NCBI GenBank assembly: GCA_945860425.1
Contig: CAMAQU010000108.1
Location: forward strand, 1 to 6,164
Direction: 5' to 3'
DNA length: 6,164 nucleotides
From: Sphingomonas paucimobilis
GTDB taxonomy: Bacteria > Pseudomonadota > Alphaproteobacteria > Sphingomonadales > Sphingomonadaceae
Position numbers and translations under genes: made by a program. The notes under the pieces were generated by a model, which was not told where the DNA came from, made no database searches, and worked only from the letters and a program-made list of their open reading frames with translations. Below, piece by piece: positions 5,414 to 6,164 of this stretch (positions are counted from its first letter, which is position 1; each line of letters opens with the position of its first letter).

Positions 5414-6164
5414 CGATCAGCATCAGCGCCGGCTTTGACAGCGGCAATATCCATGTCCTTTCGATTGAAGGCGACACCGCCCAATTGGAGATTCGCAAGG
5501 ACGCCCATTCGGATTTTTACCAATGGTTCCACTTCCGTGTGGCGGGGACCAAGGGGCGGGAGGTGACGCTCAACATCGCCAATTGCGGCGCATCTGCCTA
5601 TCCGGGCGGCTGGCCTGCCTATCGCGCCCGCGTGTCGGAAGATCGCACGGATTGGCGCTGTGCCGAGACCAGCTATGCCGACGGCGTTCTGACAATTCGA
5701 TATACGCCCGCGTCAGACCATGTCTGGTTCGCCTATTTCGCACCCTATTCTATGGAGCGGCATCATGATCTGGTGCAGCGAATTGCGGCAGCCCCCGGTG
5801 TTTCGGCACATGCCCTTGGCCAAACGCTGGATGGCCGCCCGATAGATATGCTGCGCATGGGCAATGGCCCCACTCAAGTTTGGCTTTATGCCCGCCAGCA
5901 TCCGGGCGAGACGATGGCCGAATGGTGGATGGAAGGCGCGCTGGAGCGGCTGATTGATCCTGCCGACCCCGTTGCGCGTCATCTGCGCGACCGCTGTACC
6001 CTGCATATCGTGCCCAATATGAACCCCGATGGGTCCGCGCGCGGGCATTTGCGGACCAACGCCGCGGGTGTGAACCTGAACCGGGAATGGGCGACACCCT
6101 CTCTGGAGAAAAGCCCAGAGGTTTTATGTGTGCGCGACGAAATGGATCGCACAGGTGTTCACTG
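5410..6164 (+). CDS. M14 family zinc carboxypeptidase, cytosolic CCP-like, 5' part (3' end beyond the window)
   Basis: Predicted metallo-carboxypeptidase that removes C-terminal residues from peptides or peptide tails, of the M14 subgroup that includes bacterial relatives of eukaryotic cytosolic carboxypeptidases. The visible 251 residues have no signal peptide. Residues 1-115 are the beta-sandwich N domain typical of the subgroup, starting with ISAGFDSGNIHVLSIEGD. The catalytic domain begins near 120: ARQHPGE (161-167) gives zinc ligands His164 and Glu167; VPNMNPDGSARG (201-212) and NLNREW (222-227) carry the substrate-binding Arg and the Asn224-Arg225 pair. The third zinc ligand (an HGDE-type motif) and catalytic Glu should lie just past the right edge; family length is about 370-380 residues. 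The ATG overlaps the TGA of the lipoprotein gene and lacks its own close ribosome binding site, so it depends on coupling. Natural substrate is unknown. Confidence 0.93.
   Translation, partial: MTISISAGFDSGNIHVLSIEGDTAQLEIRKDAHSDFYQWFHFRVAGTKGREVTLNIANCGASAYPGGWPAYRARVSEDRTDWRCAETSYADGVLTIRYTPASDHVWFAYFAPYSMERHHDLVQRIAAAPGVSAHALGQTLDGRPIDMLRMGNGPTQVWLYARQHPGETMAEWWMEGALERLIDPADPVARHLRDRCTLHIVPNMNPDGSARGHLRTNAAGVNLNREWATPSLEKSPEVLCVRDEMDRTGVH

Noticed and set aside
5523..5768. Plus-strand frame of 81 codons within the carboxypeptidase region.
   Set aside because: It is out of frame with the M14 gene, whose frame stays open from 5410 to the window end with conserved N-domain residues throughout.

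Overview
This 6.2 kb window looks like ordinary chromosomal sequence from an alphaproteobacterium, most likely a member of the Sphingomonadales. The reasons are the mix of families (a DUF1244 protein beside pyruvate kinase, a cysteine-free ribosomal protein L36 of the alphaproteobacterial type, a small DUF4136-like lipoprotein, a cytosolic M14 carboxypeptidase), the moderately high GC content judged by eye, and codon use that looks even across all genes. The lineage is an inference from gene content, not a computed assignment. No insertion sequence, tRNA, rRNA, CRISPR array or attachment site was seen.

Layout: on the minus strand, running off the left edge, is the 5' part of phosphoglycerate mutase (gpmA), preceded by a DUF1244 gene. 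Divergent from these, on the plus strand, is a complete pyruvate kinase gene (pyk) with a TTG start, followed 101 bases later by a secreted SdsA1-type alkyl sulfatase. Converging on the sulfatase is a tiny minus-strand gene for ribosomal protein L36 (rpmJ); a strong interrupted palindrome sits in the 171-base gap between the two. Divergent from rpmJ, on the plus strand, is a lipoprotein gene whose stop codon overlaps the start codon of an M14 zinc carboxypeptidase gene, which is cut off by the right edge.

Functional reading: gpmA and pyk are the enzymes on either side of enolase in lower glycolysis and the Entner-Doudoroff pathway, so the left half is a lower-glycolysis neighbourhood. The pyruvate kinase carries the residue set known for potassium-independent enzymes. 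The sulfatase is probably an independent function: it is exported and would release sulfate and fatty alcohol from alkyl sulfate surfactants. The lipoprotein and carboxypeptidase form a translationally coupled pair but act in different compartments, so their link is unknown.

I did not find convincing evidence of a new biological system. The items worth a second look are small: the potassium-independence signature, mini-ORFs whose stops overlap the pyk and sulfatase starts, alternative hairpins at the lipoprotein/carboxypeptidase junction, hairpins just upstream of two ribosome binding sites, and a short motif shared by two intergenic regions.
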